Assembly: GCA_963805325.1 (NCBI GenBank)
Contig: CAWDTS010000002.1
Span: 248,001 to 312,000 of the forward strand
Direction: 5' to 3'
DNA length: 64,000 nt
From: DASWJZ01 sp963805325
Lineage (GTDB): Bacteria; Pseudomonadota; Alphaproteobacteria; Rhizobiales; Afifellaceae
Position 1 is the first letter of the stretch. Every line of letters begins with the position of its first letter. Positions 25,609 to 36,895 of the stretch are shown one piece after another. The notes beneath the pieces were generated by a model that was given only the letters and a program-made list of their open reading frames with translations, was not told where the DNA came from and searched no databases. The position numbers were made by a program, and so were the translations under genes.

Positions 25609-26907
25609 ATGCGCGTTCTGGTGACCGGCGGCACCGGGCTGATCGGCTCCGCAGTTCTGACTCGGCTCAATCGTGACGGGCACGAGCTCGTCGGCGCCGG
25701 GCGCGATCTCAAGATCGCGCGGCGGGCGTTTCCATTCTGCCGTTGGATCGAGGCGGACTTCCTGAAGTTGACGGGCGCCGAGAGCTGGGCGCCGCTTCTT
25801 GCAGACGTCGACGCGGTGGTGAACTGCGTCGGCGTATTGCAGGACGGTCTGCGCGACAACGTGCGCCGCGTGCAGGCGGACGCCACTGTCGCGCTCTTTT
25901 CAGCATGCGAGGCGGCCGGCGTGCGCCGCGTGGTGCATGTCTCGGCGATCGGCGCGGAGGCAGGCGCTCCGACCGATTTCGCGCGGAGCAAGGCGGCGGC
26001 CGAAGAAGACCTGGCGCGGCGAAATCTCGACTGGGCAATCCTGCGACCGGGCCTGGTCATCGCGCCGGCGGCCTACGGCGGCACGGCGTTGCTTCGCGCC
26101 GTCGCGGCGTTCCCGCTGGTGACGCCGCTCGTCGCGGCCGATGCACGCATCCAGATCGTCGGCATTGACGATCTCATCGAGACCGTCGCGTTTTGTCTTG
26201 AGCCCAGCGCGGCATCGAAGGTGCGGTGGGACATCGCGCACCCTGAAGTGTACCGGCTCCGCGACATCGTCGCCGCGATGCGCGGCTGGCTCGGCTTGGC
26301 GCCGGCGCCGGTCGTGCCGCTCCCCCGTTGGAAGGCGTCTGCCATCAGCCGCTGCGCGGATGCGCTCGGATGGCTCGGCTGGCGGAGTCCGGCGCGCTCC
26401 ACCGCCGTTGCGCAGCTTACCGCCGGGGTGGTCGGCGACCCCGCGCCGTGGATCGTGGCGACGGGCATCCAGCCGTCAAACCTTGCGGGGACACTCGCGC
26501 GCCATCCGGCGGGCATCCAGGAGCGCTGGTTCGCGCGTCTCTATCTCCTGAAGCCGATCGCGATCGGCGGCCTGGGGCTTTTCTGGATCCTGACCGGACT
26601 GAACGCGCTCGGGCCGGGAAGGGAGGCCGGGCTCGCCTATCTGAACGAGGCGGGATTTGCGTCGGGCGGCGCCGAGACGGGTCTGGTCATCGGCTCGCTG
26701 TTCGACATCGCTATGGGGTTGCTTCTCTTTTGGAGAAGAGCCGCGCGGTCGACCCTTGTCGTGATGTTCGCAGCGACGATCGGCTATCTCGCCGTCGGCA
26801 CCGCGACGGCGCCGCAGCTTTGGTTCGATCCGCTCGGGCCGTTCCTGAAGATCGTCCCGGTGCTGCTCGCCACCCTCTTCACGCTTGCGATCATCGACGA
26901 GCGATGA
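25609..26907 (+). CDS. SDR-type NAD-binding protein with a C-terminal DoxX-like membrane domain
   Basis: A 432-residue two-part protein. Residues 1 to about 290 form an atypical short-chain dehydrogenase with TGGTGLIG at residues 6-13, VVNCVGVLQDG and ARSKAAAEEDL, related to the NDUFA9/ComplexI30-like group. The last 130 residues hold four hydrophobic segments (for example AIGGLGLFWILTGL and FDIAMGLLLFW) matching a DoxX-like domain. This fusion recurs in Proteobacteria. The stop overlaps the start of the DUF2269 gene by four bases, so the two are coupled. Function unknown, probably membrane-associated redox chemistry. Confidence 0.86.
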   Translation: MRVLVTGGTGLIGSAVLTRLNRDGHELVGAGRDLKIARRAFPFCRWIEADFLKLTGAESWAPLLADVDAVVNCVGVLQDGLRDNVRRVQADATVALFSACEAAGVRRVVHVSAIGAEAGAPTDFARSKAAAEEDLARRNLDWAILRPGLVIAPAAYGGTALLRAVAAFPLVTPLVAADARIQIVGIDDLIETVAFCLEPSAASKVRWDIAHPEVYRLRDIVAAMRGWLGLAPAPVVPLPRWKASAISRCADALGWLGWRSPARSTAVAQLTAGVVGDPAPWIVATGIQPSNLAGTLARHPAGIQERWFARLYLLKPIAIGGLGLFWILTGLNALGPGREAGLAYLNEAGFASGGAETGLVIGSLFDIAMGLLLFWRRAARSTLVVMFAATIGYLAVGTATAPQLWFDPLGPFLKIVPVLLATLFTLAIIDER

Positions 26908-27380
26908 CCGGTCTCTATTTCGCGCTGAAGCTGGTCCACATTCTCGGCGCCGCCGTGCTGTTCGGCACCGGTCTCGGCATCGCGTTCTTCATGTGGATGG
27001 CGGACCGCACGCGCGATGCGGCAACGATCGCTGCGACGGCGCGGATCGTCGTCGTTGCCGACTTCGCCTTCACCGCAACCGCCGTCGTCGTCCAGCCGCT
27101 GACCGGCGCGGCGCTGGTCGAGACCGTCGGATATTCGTGGAGCGAATCGTGGATCGCGGTCGCGCTCGCTCTTTATGTCCTTGCCGGTGTCTGCTGGCTC
27201 CCCGTCGTCTTCATCCAGATTCGGATGCGCGATCGCGCGATCGAGGCGGCGCGTTCTGGCATCCCGCTGGCACCCGAGTATCGCCGACTCTTCCGCATTT
27301 GGTTCGCGCTCGGCTGGCCCGCCTTCATCGCCGTGATGCTGATCTTTGCCGATATGATCTGGAAGCCGCAGCTCTGGTGA
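26904..27380 (+). CDS. DUF2269-family integral membrane protein
   Basis: A 158-residue membrane protein with four predicted helices: LVHILGAAVLFGTGLGIAFF, VADFAFTATAVVVQPLTG, IAVALALYVLAGVCWLPVVF and FALGWPAFIAVMLIF. The N-terminal His in KLVHILGA and the arrangement match DUF2269 (YkoJ/PF10027-like) proteins. Its ATG overlaps the stop of the SDR-DoxX gene, and the two are usually found together, suggesting a joint membrane function. No catalytic role is known. Confidence 0.85.
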   Translation: MTGLYFALKLVHILGAAVLFGTGLGIAFFMWMADRTRDAATIAATARIVVVADFAFTATAVVVQPLTGAALVETVGYSWSESWIAVALALYVLAGVCWLPVVFIQIRMRDRAIEAARSGIPLAPEYRRLFRIWFALGWPAFIAVMLIFADMIWKPQLW

Positions 27381-27406
27381 AGGCGACGAACGGAGGTTTT
27401 CGGCCG

Positions 27407-27850
27407 ATGCCGAAATTCGAGGATGCACGCGTCGCGGCGGCCTTCGATGCCTATCCTCCGACGACGCGATCGAAGCTTCTGGTGCTTCGCAAGCTGATCT
27501 TCGAGACGGCGGCGAGGACGGACGGCGTCGGATGCTTGGAAGAGACCCTGAAATGGGGTCAGCCGAGCTATTTGACGGCCGAGACCAAGGCCGGGAGCAC
27601 CATCCGCATCGATGGCCTGAAGGACGATAGCGGCGGATACGCCGTCTACTTCACTTGCCACACCAACCTGGTCGAGACGTTCCGGGCGCTTTACCCGGAC
27701 AAGCTCAATTTCGAAGGCAACCGCAGCATTCTCCTCGATGCCGACGAGCCGCTGCCGGCCAGGGAACTCGGCCACTGCATTGCGCTGGCGCTCACCTACC
27801 ACCTCGGCAAGCGGCTGAAGAACCCGCGGCGGCGGTCGCCCGCGCCTTGA
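27407..27850 (+). CDS. DUF1801-family protein
   Basis: A 147-residue cytoplasmic protein of the DUF1801 (YdhG-like) fold. Key stretches are VAAAFDAYPPTTRSKLLVLRKLI, ETLKWGQPSYLTAETKAGSTIRI and VYFTCHTNLVETFRALYPDKL; the KWGQPSY motif is diagnostic. ATG 27407 is favoured over GTG 27377 because ACGGAGG sits 10 bases upstream. It follows the DUF2269 gene by 26 bases and probably ends that operon. Function unknown. Confidence 0.86.
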   Translation: MPKFEDARVAAAFDAYPPTTRSKLLVLRKLIFETAARTDGVGCLEETLKWGQPSYLTAETKAGSTIRIDGLKDDSGGYAVYFTCHTNLVETFRALYPDKLNFEGNRSILLDADEPLPARELGHCIALALTYHLGKRLKNPRRRSPAP

Positions 27851-27931
27851 CAAGGCGTCTTCGGCACGACGAGATCGCCCCCTGCATAAACCAGGCGAGG
27901 CCAACTCGCCGCCTATGCGAGGAAACGACCT

Positions 27932-28444
27932 GTGCGGGTTTGGATCGAAACGTATCTCGACCGACTTCATGGATTCGCATACGCACTCACGCAGGATCGC
28001 GATCTGTCGCGCGATCTCGTGCAGGACTGCGTGCTGCGCGCCCTTGAGGCGTCGCAACGACCGACCGACGAGCCGGCCTATCGCGCCTGGCTTTTCCGCA
28101 TTCTGCGCAACGCCTTCATTGACAAATGCCGCAAGACTGGCATGGAGACTGGCCTCGATCCGGCGGCCGATACCGCTGACGACGAGGATGCCGGCTGGGC
28201 AGGAGACCGGCGCATCGTCGACGTCATTACGGTACGCATCGCGGTCGGGCGGCTCACGGCCGCGCATCGGGAGATCATTGCCTTGATCGATTTCGTCGGT
28301 CTCTCCTATGCCGAGGCGGCCGCCGTGCTGGGCGTCGCGGAGGGGACAGTGATGAGCCGCCTGTCGCGCGCCCGCGCCGCACTGTTGACGCTCATGGCGG
28401 AGCAGAACGTGACGCCGTTCCCCCGTGCGCGGCGCCCGAAATGA
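27932..28444 (+). CDS. ECF-type RNA polymerase sigma factor
   Basis: A 170-residue extracytoplasmic-function sigma factor. Region 2 reads LHGFAYALTQDRDLSRDLVQD and CVLRALEASQRP, with the core-binding helix and the -10 recognition segment AWLFRILRNAFID. Region 4 is LTAAHREIIALIDFVGLSYAEAA followed by the helix-turn-helix VAEGTVMSRLSRARAAL. The GTG start has GAGGAAAC upstream. It overlaps the next gene, an anti-sigma factor, by four bases. Beside sulfite dehydrogenase genes it resembles the sulfite-responsive ECF factors described in Sinorhizobium; that link is inferred from neighbours. Confidence 0.92.
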   Translation: MRVWIETYLDRLHGFAYALTQDRDLSRDLVQDCVLRALEASQRPTDEPAYRAWLFRILRNAFIDKCRKTGMETGLDPAADTADDEDAGWAGDRRIVDVITVRIAVGRLTAAHREIIALIDFVGLSYAEAAAVLGVAEGTVMSRLSRARAALLTLMAEQNVTPFPRARRPK

Positions 28445-29256
28445 CGGGCTTGAGCGCACCCACCTGGCGGACGCTCAGCGCCTATGTCGACGGAGAGCTG
28501 GACGCCTCGGGCGCCGCCGCCGTCGCGGACGCAGCGGGCACGGAGCCTGGCGTCGCGGCGCAGATCGGCCTGCTCTTCCAGTTGAAGGGCGCCACACATG
28601 CCGCGCTCATGCCACCGCCTGTCGATCTCGATGTGGCAGGCCTCCTGCGACGCAAGCGCCGGTCGCGAACGCTCTTGCCGAAGGCAGCCGCGGCGGCGAT
28701 CGTTCTCCTCGTCATCACAGCTGGCGTTGGCTGGCTGTCGCTCCGGCCGCAGCATTCGACACTGCCGCCCGATCTCCTCGTGACGGCACGTACGCTCCAC
28801 ACGGACTGGCTGAACGCGGAAGCGGCGGGCAATGCCGCCGACCCGCCGGCGACGCTGATTGCCGCGCTCGCGCGCTTCCGCCAGCTACCGGTCATTCCGG
28901 ACCTCGAAAGCGCCAAGCTGACCATTGAGCGCGTGAGCCTTGCCGAGCGCCCGGGCGGGCAAGTTCTTCAGGTCGGGTACGAGGGCACGCACGGCTGCCA
29001 CCTGAGCCTCTTTGTCTTTGCCGACGCGGCGATGCCGAGCACGCTTATCCAGCTCGATATCGGCAACGAGCGCGCCTATGGCTGGCAGGTCGGCAATCTC
29101 GGATACATGCTTTTCGCCAAGGGGATGGACGGGCAAAGGCTCGATCTGATCGCCCACAAGGTCGAACAGGGCACCCGCACCCACGCCCCGTTCGACGGCC
29201 GCACGCGCCAGGCGCTCGAAGACAGCAAGCGGCAGAGCGCGAGCTGCGCAGCCTGA
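28441..29256 (+). CDS. Anti-sigma factor, single-pass membrane protein
   Basis: A 271-residue protein translationally coupled to the ECF sigma gene (ATGA overlap). The N-terminal LSAYVDGELDASGAAAVADA is the usual anti-sigma start, though no zinc HxxxCxxC cluster is present. One membrane segment spans about residues 80-101 (AAAAAIVLLVITAGVGWL). The periplasmic part contains GYEGTHGCHLSLFVF. A topology with cytoplasmic sigma-binding and periplasmic sensing is inferred. It would hold the ECF factor inactive until an envelope signal arrives. Confidence 0.86.
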   Translation: MTGLSAPTWRTLSAYVDGELDASGAAAVADAAGTEPGVAAQIGLLFQLKGATHAALMPPPVDLDVAGLLRRKRRSRTLLPKAAAAAIVLLVITAGVGWLSLRPQHSTLPPDLLVTARTLHTDWLNAEAAGNAADPPATLIAALARFRQLPVIPDLESAKLTIERVSLAERPGGQVLQVGYEGTHGCHLSLFVFADAAMPSTLIQLDIGNERAYGWQVGNLGYMLFAKGMDGQRLDLIAHKVEQGTRTHAPFDGRTRQALEDSKRQSASCAA

Positions 29257-29281
29257 TTTCCTCAAGAATCTCCCAGGCGAC

Positions 29282-29307
29282 GGAATAATCCGCGCCTCCC
29301 AAACGTT
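29282..29307 (+). promoter_or_regulatory. Possible ECF promoter of the sulfite dehydrogenase operon
   Basis: GGAAT (29282-29286), 17 bases, then CGTT (29304-29307) fits the general GGAAC-N16/17-CGTT shape of alphaproteobacterial ECF promoters. It lies 74 bases upstream of the molybdopterin enzyme and just after the sigma/anti-sigma pair. I did not find a copy in front of the sigma gene. Confidence 0.42.
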
Positions 29308-29380
29308 TCTTCCTCAAGCGGGTCCGAAAGGCTGCCGGACACCGCTGCGTCGGCCGACGCAAATCACAGGGAGGAACTCC

Positions 29381-30649
29381 ATGGACCTGCAACAAAAAAC
29401 ACGCATGACGCGTCGCCAGTTCGGTCTTGCGGTAGGCGCGGCGGGCGTCGCCGCCGGCTTGTCGCCCGCTCTCACCCGCTCCGCTCTCGCCGATGCTGCG
29501 CCCGATTCCGCAGAGATCATCGCCGGCAAGGCCCCCGGCCTGATCGTGCACAACGCCGAGCTCGGCGTGATGGAGACGCCGCTCGCGATGCTGCGGAAAT
29601 TCGATCACACACCAAAAGACATCCTCTTCAACCGCTTCCACTATCCGCATAAGGGAGATGCCGCCTGGTACGCGACGACGGCCGCGCCTTCCGAAGACAT
29701 GGTCAAGAACTGGACGATCCGCTTCGACGGCCTCGTGCAGCGGCCCCGCACACTGACCATCGCCGACCTTGCGGCGCGTCCGCAGGAAACGCGCGTATCG
29801 GTTCTGCAATGCGCCGGAAATGGCAGAAGCTTCTACGCAGCGAAAGAGAAGGTCGCGGGCGGCCAGTGGAAGAACGGCGGCATGGGCAACGTCGTGTGGG
29901 AAGGCGTGCCGCTGCGCGCGCTGCTCGACGATCTCAAGATGGAGCCAAGCCCCGATGCCCACTGGCTCACCGCGGAGGGATGGGACCAGCCGGCGACGCC
30001 GGAGGGTTCCGATTTCGCCAAGAGCTATCATCTGGCGGACAGCGCGCTCGATCATGCCATCCTGGCGCTGAAGATGAACGGCGAGACGATCCCCGCCACC
30101 AACGGCGGACCGGTGCGGCTGATCATCCCCGGCTTCTACGGCAACATGAACGTCAAGATGCTGACGGTATTGATGTATGCCACCGAGGAGTCGCCGAGCG
30201 CGTTCCAGTCGGTCGGCTATCGCATGCCCAACATGCCGGTCGAGCCGGGCCAGTTCGAGGCCAACGACTACACCGTCTACAACAGCGTCCCGACCTACGG
30301 GCACAAGATCAAGAGCGTGATCTTCTCGCCGCTTCCCGAAGACGGCGCCAAGGCCGGCGAAGTCGAGATCTCGGGCGTCGCCTTCAATGACGGCGAGGCG
30401 CCGATCACCATGGTCGAGGTGTCGGCCGATGGCGGCAAGAGCTGGCAGAACGCCGACCTCAAGCCGGCGGAGAGCCCGTGGGCCTGGTACCACTGGTCGA
30501 CCAAGGCGAAGCTTGCTTCGGGCAGCAACATGCTGATGTGCCGGGCGACCGACGCACTCGGTCGTACGCAGCCGATGGACGGGCTCACGCGCTGGAACCC
30601 GCGCGGATACGAGTGGAACGGCGTCGACCACGTCGAGATCATGGCCTGA
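29381..30649 (+). CDS. Periplasmic molybdopterin-dependent sulfite dehydrogenase (SorA/SorT-like)
   Basis: A 422-residue enzyme of the sulfite oxidase family that oxidises sulfite to sulfate and passes electrons to a cytochrome. The Tat signal has twin arginines in MTRRQFGLAVGAAG with cleavage near SALADA. The molybdenum ligand Cys sits in VSVLQCAGNGRSFY, and the dimerisation domain has GVAFNDGEAPITMVEVS. AGGGAGGAA precedes the ATG. The next gene encodes a two-haem cytochrome c, the expected electron acceptor, and an ECF/anti-sigma pair lies directly upstream. The assignment to sulfite rather than another substrate rests on family and context. Confidence 0.9.
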   Translation: MDLQQKTRMTRRQFGLAVGAAGVAAGLSPALTRSALADAAPDSAEIIAGKAPGLIVHNAELGVMETPLAMLRKFDHTPKDILFNRFHYPHKGDAAWYATTAAPSEDMVKNWTIRFDGLVQRPRTLTIADLAARPQETRVSVLQCAGNGRSFYAAKEKVAGGQWKNGGMGNVVWEGVPLRALLDDLKMEPSPDAHWLTAEGWDQPATPEGSDFAKSYHLADSALDHAILALKMNGETIPATNGGPVRLIIPGFYGNMNVKMLTVLMYATEESPSAFQSVGYRMPNMPVEPGQFEANDYTVYNSVPTYGHKIKSVIFSPLPEDGAKAGEVEISGVAFNDGEAPITMVEVSADGGKSWQNADLKPAESPWAWYHWSTKAKLASGSNMLMCRATDALGRTQPMDGLTRWNPRGYEWNGVDHVEIMA

Positions 30650-30714
30650 TGCGCATGGGGCGCCGGTCACCGCCGGCGCCCCGCCGCACACGCCTCCAAG
30701 CATTCGGGAATTTG

Positions 30715-31431
30715 ATGGAGTTGAGCGCTGTGCGACCGGCGTTGGTGTTTCTTGTCGCTGCTGCGGCCATGTTCGCTGCGCCGGGCGCTAACGCCGCCGA
30801 CCGGTTCAACCTGCCGCAAGGGCCCGGGCGTGAGCTGATCTACGGCCACTGCCAGACCTGCCACGATCTGCAGTCCGTTCAGGACTCCGCCGGCATCCGG
30901 CGCGGTGCGTGGGACGCCGTGCTCGACAACATGAAGGGTTTCGGCCTCAGGATCACCGAGGAGCAGCGCGCCAAGATCCTCGACTATCTTGGCACCTATC
31001 TCGGGCCGAAGCCGCCACCAGAAGCAGCTCCGGCGGAGGCCGGGCCGGCGAACGGCGTCGACGTGTTCCAGGCGACCTGCATCGCCTGCCACCAGGAGAA
31101 AGGCGAGGGAAAGCCGGGCGAGTTCCCGCCGCTTGCCGGAAACAGCGACCTCTTCCTGTCGCCCGACTTCCCGGCAATTGTCGCGCTCAACGGGATCGAG
31201 GGGCCGATCGAGGTGGCCGGCCAGACTATCAAGAATGCGATGCCGCCGTTCGATTTCCTCTCCGACGAAGAGATCGCCGCCGTGGTCAACTATGTGCGGT
31301 CCGAATGGGGGAACGACGCGCTCGCGCCGGCCGGAATGCCGGCGCTCGACGCCGCAGCCGTCGCGAAGCTGCGCGCGCATCCGATGACCGCGGCCGAGGT
31401 CCACGATCTCAGGGCGTCTCTGCGCAAGTAG
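30715..31431 (+). CDS. Dihaem c-type cytochrome, likely electron acceptor of the sulfite dehydrogenase
   Basis: A 238-residue periplasmic cytochrome. The signal peptide is LVFLVAAAAMFAAPGANA, followed by two CxxCH haem sites, CQTCH at about residue 44 and CIACH at about residue 121. The second domain carries the axial Met in KNAMPPF. The first domain's GRELIYGHCQTCHDLQSV resembles SorB-type subunits. ATG 30715 gives the signal peptide directly at the N-terminus. It lies 65 bases after the molybdopterin enzyme, consistent with one transcript. Confidence 0.9.
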   Translation: MELSAVRPALVFLVAAAAMFAAPGANAADRFNLPQGPGRELIYGHCQTCHDLQSVQDSAGIRRGAWDAVLDNMKGFGLRITEEQRAKILDYLGTYLGPKPPPEAAPAEAGPANGVDVFQATCIACHQEKGEGKPGEFPPLAGNSDLFLSPDFPAIVALNGIEGPIEVAGQTIKNAMPPFDFLSDEEIAAVVNYVRSEWGNDALAPAGMPALDAAAVAKLRAHPMTAAEVHDLRASLRK

Positions 31432-31441
31432 CCGCTTCGAT

Positions 31442-32065
31442 TCAGCTGCTGCGCACGAAGGCGAGCACCCCGTCGGCGATGAACTGCACGGCGAGCGCCG
31501 CGAGGATCAGGCCAAGGAGCCGCGTCAGCACGACACGGCCGGTCTCGCCCAGATAGCGGTCGAGCCTCTCGGCCAGAAAGAAGACCGCCCAGGCGACGGC
31601 GAGATTCGCGATGACCGCAGCAGTCACGGTGGCGCGTCCGAGCACGTCGGGATGCGCGCCGGAGAGCAGGATCGTGGCGGAGATGGCGCCCGGGCCGGCG
31701 ATCAGCGGAATGGCGAGCGGAAAGACGGAAATGCTGCGGATCTGGTCGGCTGTCGCGCGCTGTGCACTTTTCTCGTGTCGCTCCTGACGCTTCTCGAAGA
31801 TCATCTCGAACGCAATATAGAAAAGCAGGACGCCGCCGGCGATGCGGAAGGCGTGGATGGTGATGCCGAAGACGGAGAGGATGGCGATTCCGGCGATGAC
31901 GAAAAGCAGGAGAACGCCGAACGCGATGATCGTAGCGCGCATCGCCACCTGCGCCCGTTCCGCGCGGGTCATGCCGGCCGTCAATGCCAGGAAGAGCGGT
32001 GCGAGGCCGGGCGGGTCGATGGTGACGAAAAGCGTCACAAAGGAAGAGAGGATCTGTTCGTGCAT
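31442..32065 (-). CDS. MarC-family integral membrane protein
   Basis: A 207-residue protein with six hydrophobic segments and the family markers TLFVTIDPPGLAPLFLAL near the N-terminus and SVFPLAIPLIAGPGAISATI in the middle. MarC/UPF0056 proteins were once thought to confer multiple antibiotic resistance; that link has been withdrawn and the function is unknown. The gene converges with the cytochrome gene across 10 bases and diverges from the methyltransferase gene. It is a complete, ordinary member of the family. Confidence 0.92.
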   Translation of the reverse strand: MHEQILSSFVTLFVTIDPPGLAPLFLALTAGMTRAERAQVAMRATIIAFGVLLLFVIAGIAILSVFGITIHAFRIAGGVLLFYIAFEMIFEKRQERHEKSAQRATADQIRSISVFPLAIPLIAGPGAISATILLSGAHPDVLGRATVTAAVIANLAVAWAVFFLAERLDRYLGETGRVVLTRLLGLILAALAVQFIADGVLAFVRSS

Positions 32066-32122
32066 TGGAGAAGCGACGATCCGCCCTCGCCATTTCCGCG
32101 CCTGGGGTGAGATGATGCCCTG

Positions 32123-32833
32123 ATGGCTCTCGAAGCAAGCTCAGAATCGCACGCGCCGCGTTGCCCTATCTGCGGATCGACCACGTTCGTCCCCGGGCCG
32201 AAGGGGCGGATGGCGCCGAACGGAAAGCTCCCGCGCTGCGCCAACTGCCGCTCGCTCGAGCGACACCGCATATTCCGGGTGATGTTCGAGCGGCTCGGCA
32301 CGGAGGACTTCCGCGACACGGCGGCGATCCAGTTCAGCCCCGATCCGACGCTCGATCCGGGCTGGTTCAGAAGCTTCGAGCTTTCCGTCTATGGCGAGGG
32401 CGAGAGCCTGGACATTCAGGCGATCGACCGGCCGGACGGCGCCTACGGCCTCGTCGCCTGTTCGCATGTGCTCGAGCACGTCGCCGACGATAACGCCGCG
32501 CTTCACGAGCTTCTCAGGATCGCGACGCCCGACGGCCTTCTGTGGCTCGTCGTGCCCGACCCGTTTCGCGAGGACAAGACGCGCGACTGGGGCTTTCCGA
32601 AGCGGGAAAAGCACGGGCACTACCGCGTCTACGGCGCCGATATCGCCGAGCGTTTTGCCAGCTACCTGCCTGAGCAGCCGGTCTATTCCTACGTCGGCGA
32701 TGACCCGGTGACCGGGGAGCGCGACGGCTGTTTCCTGCTTCCGAAATCGAGGCTTTGGCAGGCCAGACTCTCGGCGCGAACTCGGGCCGAGTCCCGGCTT
32801 TTTGCAGGCCCTTCGCAAACCCACCGGAGTTAA
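32123..32833 (+). CDS. SAM-dependent methyltransferase with N-terminal zinc ribbon
   Basis: A 236-residue protein. The N-terminus contains two CxxC pairs, CPICG and CANC, that form a zinc ribbon, followed by RSLERHR, a motif common in methyltransferases associated with polysaccharide or glycolipid clusters. The methyltransferase core shows VACSHVLEHVADDNAALHEL, a standard acceptor-side motif, and LWLVVPDPF. A classical glycine-rich motif I is not obvious, so the cofactor-binding half may be reduced. It precedes gyrA by 115 bases and is probably separate. Substrate unknown. Confidence 0.8.
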   Translation: MALEASSESHAPRCPICGSTTFVPGPKGRMAPNGKLPRCANCRSLERHRIFRVMFERLGTEDFRDTAAIQFSPDPTLDPGWFRSFELSVYGEGESLDIQAIDRPDGAYGLVACSHVLEHVADDNAALHELLRIATPDGLLWLVVPDPFREDKTRDWGFPKREKHGHYRVYGADIAERFASYLPEQPVYSYVGDDPVTGERDGCFLLPKSRLWQARLSARTRAESRLFAGPSQTHRS

Positions 32834-32948
32834 TTCGCCGCTTCGTTATAACCTATTGTTTTTTATCGCTTTATTTGGACTGGCCAAAGTGGCGGTTCGC
32901 GCCTAAATGAGCTAGAAGAGAACCACCCAAAACTTCGCGATTCTTCCC

Positions 32949-35726
<2,778 letters not shown>

Positions 35727-35787
35727 CCCGCCCGGAGGGCCGCGCGCATGCGTTGCGACTCGGCCGGGAAGCCGCTAAGCCGCTTGC

Positions 35788-36285
35788 ATGGACCGGACCG
35801 CGCTCTATCCGGGCACGTTCGACCCGCTGACGAACGGCCACATCGACATCCTGACGGCGGCGTTCGGGCTCTGCGACAAGCTCGTCGTGGCGATCGGCGT
35901 GCATCCGTCGAAGGAGCCAATGCTCTCCGTCGACGACCGCCTGGAGCTGATCCAGACCGTCGCAACACCGCTTGCCGAGGAAGCCGGGGTTGCGATCGCC
36001 GTCCTCACCTTCGACAATCTGCTGGTCGACTTCGCCGGCGAGGTGGATGCGACGATCCTTGTGCGCGGGCTCCGCGACGGAACCGACCTCGACTACGAGA
36101 TGCAGATGGCCGGCATGAACGGCACCATGGCGCCCTGGCTGCAGACCGTGTTCCTGCCGGCGCGGCCGGAAGCCCGCCACATCACCGCCACGCTCGTCCG
36201 CCAGATCGCGCAAATGGGCGGGGACATCACGCCCTTCGTCCCGACCGCGGTCGCCAACCGCATCAGGACGCGCCTCAACCGATGA
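35788..36285 (+). CDS. coaD: Pantetheine-phosphate adenylyltransferase
   Basis: Fourth step of coenzyme A synthesis: transfers AMP from ATP to 4'-phosphopantetheine. The 165-residue nucleotidyltransferase has the phosphate-binding T/HxGH motif in YPGTFDPLTNGHIDIL and the substrate loop VRGLRDGTDLDYEMQMAGMN. The final helix ITATLVRQIAQMGGDITPFVP replaces the common ISS-type start but keeps the fold's pattern. It lies 61 bases after gyrA and upstream of two cyclophilin genes, the usual order in this bacterial group. Confidence 0.96.
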   Translation: MDRTALYPGTFDPLTNGHIDILTAAFGLCDKLVVAIGVHPSKEPMLSVDDRLELIQTVATPLAEEAGVAIAVLTFDNLLVDFAGEVDATILVRGLRDGTDLDYEMQMAGMNGTMAPWLQTVFLPARPEARHITATLVRQIAQMGGDITPFVPTAVANRIRTRLNR

Positions 36286-36326
36286 ACTCCCGCGGGCGCA
36301 CACGCGCCTGAGACGAAGGATTCCCA

Positions 36327-36884
36327 ATGTTCCTCAGAAGCTTAGCGGCCGTGCTCACGGCCGGTCTCCTGGTCCTCTCAAGCGCGGCCTATGCCGCCGA
36401 AGCGCCGGACCCGGAGAACACGCTCATCATGCAGCTGAAGTCCGGGACGGTGACGATCGCGCTTCGCCCGGACATCGCGCCGCACCACGCGGAGCGGCTC
36501 AAGACCCTGGCGCGACAGGGATTTTATGACGGCGTGCCGTTCCACCGCGTGATCGCCGGCTTCATGGCGCAGACCGGCGATCCGACCGGCACAGGCATGG
36601 GCGGCTCCGACCTTCCCGACTTGAAGGCGGAATTCTCGAAGGTGCATTTCGCGCGCGGCATCGTCGGCATGGCGCGCACGCCCGATCCTGACAGCGCCAA
36701 CTCGCAGTTCTTCATCATGTACGGCGACGCCAGCTCGCTCGACGGGCAATACACCGTCGTCGGCGAGGTCGTGAGCGGCATGGAAGCGGTCGACGCCATC
36801 AAGAAGGGCGACGAGGCGAGCAACGGCATGGTCAAAGGCCCCGACAAGATCATCAGCCTCAAAGTCGCAGCCGACGTGAAATAA
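36327..36884 (+). CDS. Periplasmic peptidyl-prolyl cis-trans isomerase (cyclophilin)
   Basis: A 185-residue cyclophilin that speeds proline isomerisation during folding. The signal peptide is LRSLAAVLTAGLLVLSSAAYA with AEA cleavage. The catalytic core shows PFHRVIAGFMAQTGDPTGTG and ANSQFFIMYGD. It is followed after 11 bases by a second cyclophilin lacking a signal peptide, a paired arrangement common in Alphaproteobacteria in which one copy serves the periplasm and one the cytoplasm. Confidence 0.94.
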   Translation: MFLRSLAAVLTAGLLVLSSAAYAAEAPDPENTLIMQLKSGTVTIALRPDIAPHHAERLKTLARQGFYDGVPFHRVIAGFMAQTGDPTGTGMGGSDLPDLKAEFSKVHFARGIVGMARTPDPDSANSQFFIMYGDASSLDGQYTVVGEVVSGMEAVDAIKKGDEASNGMVKGPDKIISLKVAADVK

Positions 36885-36895
36885 GAGGAGAAGAC

